Part shown: one piece after another, positions 4,451 to 7,091 of the stretch
Layout of the letters: the number at the start of each line of letters is the position of its first letter
Position numbering within the stretch: the stretch's first letter is position 1
NCBI GenBank assembly: GCA_030830385.1
Contig: JAURNA010000214.1
Coordinates: 1 to 7,091 of the forward strand
DNA length: 7,091 nucleotides
Origin: Crocinitomicaceae bacterium
Lineage (GTDB): Bacteria > Bacteroidota > Bacteroidia > Flavobacteriales_D > Crocinitomicaceae
Reading direction: 5' to 3'
The notes under the pieces: model-generated
The model's input: only the letters and a program-made list of their open reading frames with translations
What the model was told of the DNA's origin: nothing
The model's database searches: none
Position numbers and translations under genes: made by a program

Positions 4451-7091
4451 TTACGCTTCTTTTTTCACTCGTTTGGAGAAATCGATCAGAATAGGAGTTG
4501 CGATGCACAACGAAGAGTACGTTCCGACAATCACACCGATCATCAACGCGAAGATGAATCCTTTGATGGCTGCACCTCCAAAGATGAAGATGATCAGGAG
4601 CACAATGAAAGTAGTCATCGAGGTATTGATCGTTCGCGAAAGTGTCGAATTCAACGATCCGTTGATGTTCTCCTTTTCGTCTGTTCCCTTGAATACACTC
4701 AGGTTTTCACGGATACGATCGAACACGACCACGGTATCGTTAATCGAGTAACCGATTACTGTCAGGATCGCTGCCACGAAGGCCTGATCGATGTCCATGT
4801 TGAAGGGAAGGATTCCCTGGAACAACGCAAAGATCGAAAGTACCAGCGTAACATCGTGCGCCATTGCAATGATGGCTCCTGTAGAATACTGCCAACGTCC
4901 GAATCGAATCAGGATATAGGCGAATATGATGAGCAACGAGAGAATGATCGCAATTGTCGATGATTGGATCAACTCTCCTGACACCGTAGGCGATACACTG
5001 CGTGTTGCCTGAATGGTAAATGTACCGACCTGGCCTTCCAGTTCTTTCAAACCGTCTGAAAGCTTTTCTTTTACTTCCTGATTGGCTGTTTCGTCTTCGC
5101 GGAGGTAGTTGGTAGAAATTTCAAGGTAAAATGAGCTGGACTTGGTCTTTGCTTCCACCGATGCAACGTTACCTTCCGCATCAACAAATTTTTTGCGCAG
5201 CTGAGCTTTGATCGTCTCCAGTTGGAGATCCACCTTCTGCTCGAATTTCACTCCGAACGTTCGTCCACCCGAAAATTCCACACTGGGGTTCAATCCTTTT
5301 GTAACAATCGCGATAACACCTCCGGCAATCAAAATACCAGAAACCATATAATACAGCTTACGTTTTCCAACGAAGTCAATTTTGAATCCCTTGAGTGCAT
5401 TTTTTGTCACTTTTGATTCGAAGTTGATGGACTTTCCTTTGTTCAGCCACCAGTTGATGCAGAGGCGAGTAATCACCAATGCAGCGAATACAGAAGTGAA
5501 GATACCGATGATCAATGTGGTCGCGAACGACTCGATGGGTCCGGATCCGAATGACTTCAGTACGATTGCGGTAAGCATCGTTGTCACGTTCGCATCGATG
5601 ATGGAAGAAAGTGCCTTTTGGAATCCTGTGTTGATCGCAGCCTTGAGGTCTTTTCCTGCTGCCTGCTCTTCCCGGACACGCTCAAAAATCAGTACGTTGG
5701 CATCCACCGCCATACCGATTGTCAATACGATACCCGCAATACCTGCCAATGTAAGAACGGCAGAAAATGATGCCAGTGCTCCAAAAATGAACAGGATGTT
5801 CGCAATCAACGCGATGTCTGCAACCAGACCTGCCTTACCGTAGTAGAACATCATGTAGATGAATACTACGAGCAACGCCACTGCAAACGACATCAAACCA
5901 GCACGGGAGTTCTCGGCACCGATTGTTGGTCCGACACGTGTTTGCTCTTTAATTACCAACGGAGCAGGAAGTGCCCCACCGTTCAACAATCCAGCCAAAT
6001 CGTCCGCATCCTGAACGCTAAAATTCCCTGTGATGATGGTGCTTCCGTTTTGGATTACTTCGTTTACAACCGGATCACTGAATACCACATCATCCATGGT
6101 AATCGCCACAATTTTTTCTCGGTTATCCTCCGTCATCTGAGCCCACTTGTCGGAACCTTCTTGCGTCATTTCAACACGAACGGCAATTTTTCCTTGCTGT
6201 TGATCGTAATCACGTGCGGCACTTGCGATGTCTGCGCCACCTACACGCGGTCCGTCAGCAGGTACCTTCACAGCGTATAAAATGTATCCGGACTCCTTGT
6301 TCTGTCCTACTGTTTCAACATCTGAAGACCACATGAATTTGAGATCTTCAGGAAACTCTGCGGCTATATCGGGGCGTTCCAGGAGTGCCATTACGTCCGT
6401 CATATTTTCCGGAGAAGCCCATCCAATCCGGGCACCGAACATGAAATTCAACTTGCCCGGAAGTCCCTTTCCTTCTTCCGCACTCAAATCCTCACCAAAA
6501 TCATCGAAAGAAAGATCGTTTGTATCCATTGAATCCGCCACTGCAGAATCCACATCTGCCAGCGCAGTATCCTGCGAAGCGGAATCATCTTCCACACTGT
6601 CGAAGTCTTCATCAAATGGTTGAGCAGACAACGCAATCGCCTGATCCAGTCTTTGAGCCAAATCCTGAATGGTATAGGTTTCAAAGAATTTAAGGTTTGC
6701 TGTAGAAACCAATTTATCTGCAACAGATGCCTCATCCTGTACACCGGGTAATTCGATGTACAGTCGGTTGTTGTCTGGGTCTTTTTGGATATTCGGCTGC
6801 GCCACACCAAACTGATTGATCCGACGTCCCATAATTTCCTCTACTCCATCGATCGAAGCCGCTTCTTTTTCGCGAAGGAAGGTCTCCACTTCTTCATTCG
6901 CGGATGAAATCTTCAATCCCTCGATGTCGCCGTAATCAAGTCCCAGGCGCGACGTAAAGTCCCCGTCGAACATGGCCGCGCCTATGAAGGTAGACCAGGC
7001 CGTGTAGGGGTAGACCTCTGTGCTGATATCCAGGCCGTTCGCGCGCGCCCGGTCGATCATCTCCAGCAGCAAAGGTACGCGGCTGCCGCCA
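4451..7091 (-). CDS. secDF: Protein translocase SecDF, N-terminus replaced by foreign sequence
   Basis: SecDF is an inner-membrane protein that uses the proton gradient to help pull exported proteins out of SecYEG. Residues are counted from the TTG at 7072; the frame stays open to the window edge. About 54-390 is the later part of the SecD periplasmic region (INQFGVAQPNIQ at 85-96, LYIELPGVQ at 104-112, and an acidic linker at 153-200). SecD helices 2-6 follow (about 392-538), with the conserved proton-pathway Asp in VDANVLIFERVREE (D457). SecF starts near 560, with SVEFSGG (597-603) and six helices; D740 (AHD) and D779 (SINDTVVVFDRIREN) are in place. The C-terminus is complete. The SecD N-terminus, with its first helix and LGLDLKGG-type motif, is missing: residues 1-51 instead match D-aminoacylase. 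Bacteroidota SecDF is usually about 1000 residues; only about 820 native ones remain here. The normal gene start is not in the window. Confidence 0.9.
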   Translation of the reverse strand, partial: GGSRVPLLLEMIDRARANGLDISTEVYPYTAWSTFIGAAMFDGDFTSRLGLDYGDIEGLKISSANEEVETFLREKEAASIDGVEEIMGRRINQFGVAQPNIQKDPDNNRLYIELPGVQDEASVADKLVSTANLKFFETYTIQDLAQRLDQAIALSAQPFDEDFDSVEDDSASQDTALADVDSAVADSMDTNDLSFDDFGEDLSAEEGKGLPGKLNFMFGARIGWASPENMTDVMALLERPDIAAEFPEDLKFMWSSDVETVGQNKESGYILYAVKVPADGPRVGGADIASAARDYDQQQGKIAVRVEMTQEGSDKWAQMTEDNREKIVAITMDDVVFSDPVVNEVIQNGSTIITGNFSVQDADDLAGLLNGGALPAPLVIKEQTRVGPTIGAENSRAGLMSFAVALLVVFIYMMFYYGKAGLVADIALIANILFIFGALASFSAVLTLAGIAGIVLTIGMAVDANVLIFERVREEQAAGKDLKAAINTGFQKALSSIIDANVTTMLTAIVLKSFGSGPIESFATTLIIGIFTSVFAALVITRLCINWWLNKGKSINFESKVTKNALKGFKIDFVGKRKLYYMVSGILIAGGVIAIVTKGLNPSVEFSGGRTFGVKFEQKVDLQLETIKAQLRKKFVDAEGNVASVEAKTKSSSFYLEISTNYLREDETANQEVKEKLSDGLKELEGQVGTFTIQATRSVSPTVSGELIQSSTIAIILSLLIIFAYILIRFGRWQYSTGAIIAMAHDVTLVLSIFALFQGILPFNMDIDQAFVAAILTVIGYSINDTVVVFDRIRENLSVFKGTDEKENINGSLNSTLSRTINTSMTTFIVLLIIFIFGGAAIKGFIFALMIGVIVGTYSSLCIATPILIDFSKRVKKEA
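6920..7091 (-). other. N-acyl-D-amino-acid deacylase fragment fused in frame to secDF
   Basis: The last 172 bases encode, on the minus strand, a piece that opens with GGSRVPLLLEMIDRARANGL, continues DISTEVYPYTA and ends FTSRLGLDYGDIE. The elements LLEMIDxAR, GLDxxTEVYPYTA and RLGxDYGD are characteristic of the catalytic domain of D-aminoacylase-type amidohydrolases, which hydrolyse N-acyl-D-amino acids. They have no counterpart in SecD. The match stops at about residue 51, where a relative would continue with W; from there the sequence reads as SecD (LKISSANEEVE). GC is about 63% (107 of 171 bases, hand count from 6921) against about 48% in the 140 bases before. Both ends of the amidohydrolase gene are missing. 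It is most likely a chimeric join, less likely a real insertion. Confidence 0.7.

Noticed and set aside
4251..4751. Plus-strand open frame of 166 codons
   Set aside because: It lies mostly opposite the conserved SecF coding sequence, and its translation has no recognisable protein character.
5382..5843. Plus-strand open frame of 153 codons
   Set aside because: It lies opposite the highly conserved SecD membrane helices, so it is an antisense shadow.
7070..7072. TTG as the true start of the minus-strand gene
   Set aside because: The D-aminoacylase similarity continues upstream of it to the window edge, so the frame is simply cut by the window.
1..7091. tRNA, rRNA, CRISPR array or insertion sequence
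   Set aside because: No cloverleaf, ribosomal RNA sequence, regular repeat-spacer pattern, transposase or terminal inverted repeats were seen on either strand.

Overview
The window reads as Bacteroidota chromosomal DNA, about 46-48% GC where I counted. Four things point there: a PadR regulator starting with the MKxENT-type N-terminus, directly followed by a PspC-domain membrane protein; a promoter of the Bacteroidota form (TTG, 21-base gap, TAnnTTTG); a secreted protein whose signal peptide ends in AQ; and SecD and SecF fused into one protein. This is inference from family knowledge, and the genus cannot be named.

Layout. Positions 1-60 hold a promoter and a likely operator. Positions 61-1961 are a two-gene operon (PadR regulator, then PspC-domain protein) joined by an ATGA stop/start overlap and closed by an intrinsic terminator at about 1988-2019. 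Positions 2075-2725 encode a secreted protein of unknown function. Positions 2776-4149 encode a fused DEDDh 3'-5' exonuclease and GIY-YIG endonuclease with a UvrC-like cysteine cluster, starting at GTG. Positions 4150-4450 are an intergenic region between convergent genes, containing the terminator of the leftward gene. From 4451 to the right edge the minus strand carries most of secDF.

The most unusual spot is at about 6911-6925. There the SecDF reading frame runs without a stop into about 170 bases encoding a piece of an N-acyl-D-amino-acid deacylase (D-aminoacylase, amidohydrolase superfamily). GC jumps from about 48% to about 63% by my hand count. SecDF therefore lacks its normal N-terminal part, including the first membrane helix and the LGLDLKGG-type motif. 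A chimeric assembly junction or a very recent recombination is more likely than a functional fusion protein.

Functional view: PadR probably represses its own operon, whose membrane product belongs to the envelope-stress-associated PspC family. The exonuclease/GIY-YIG protein is a probable DNA-repair nuclease. SecDF uses the proton gradient to pull exported proteins across the inner membrane. Apart from the PadR/PspC pair, nothing shows that these genes act as one system.
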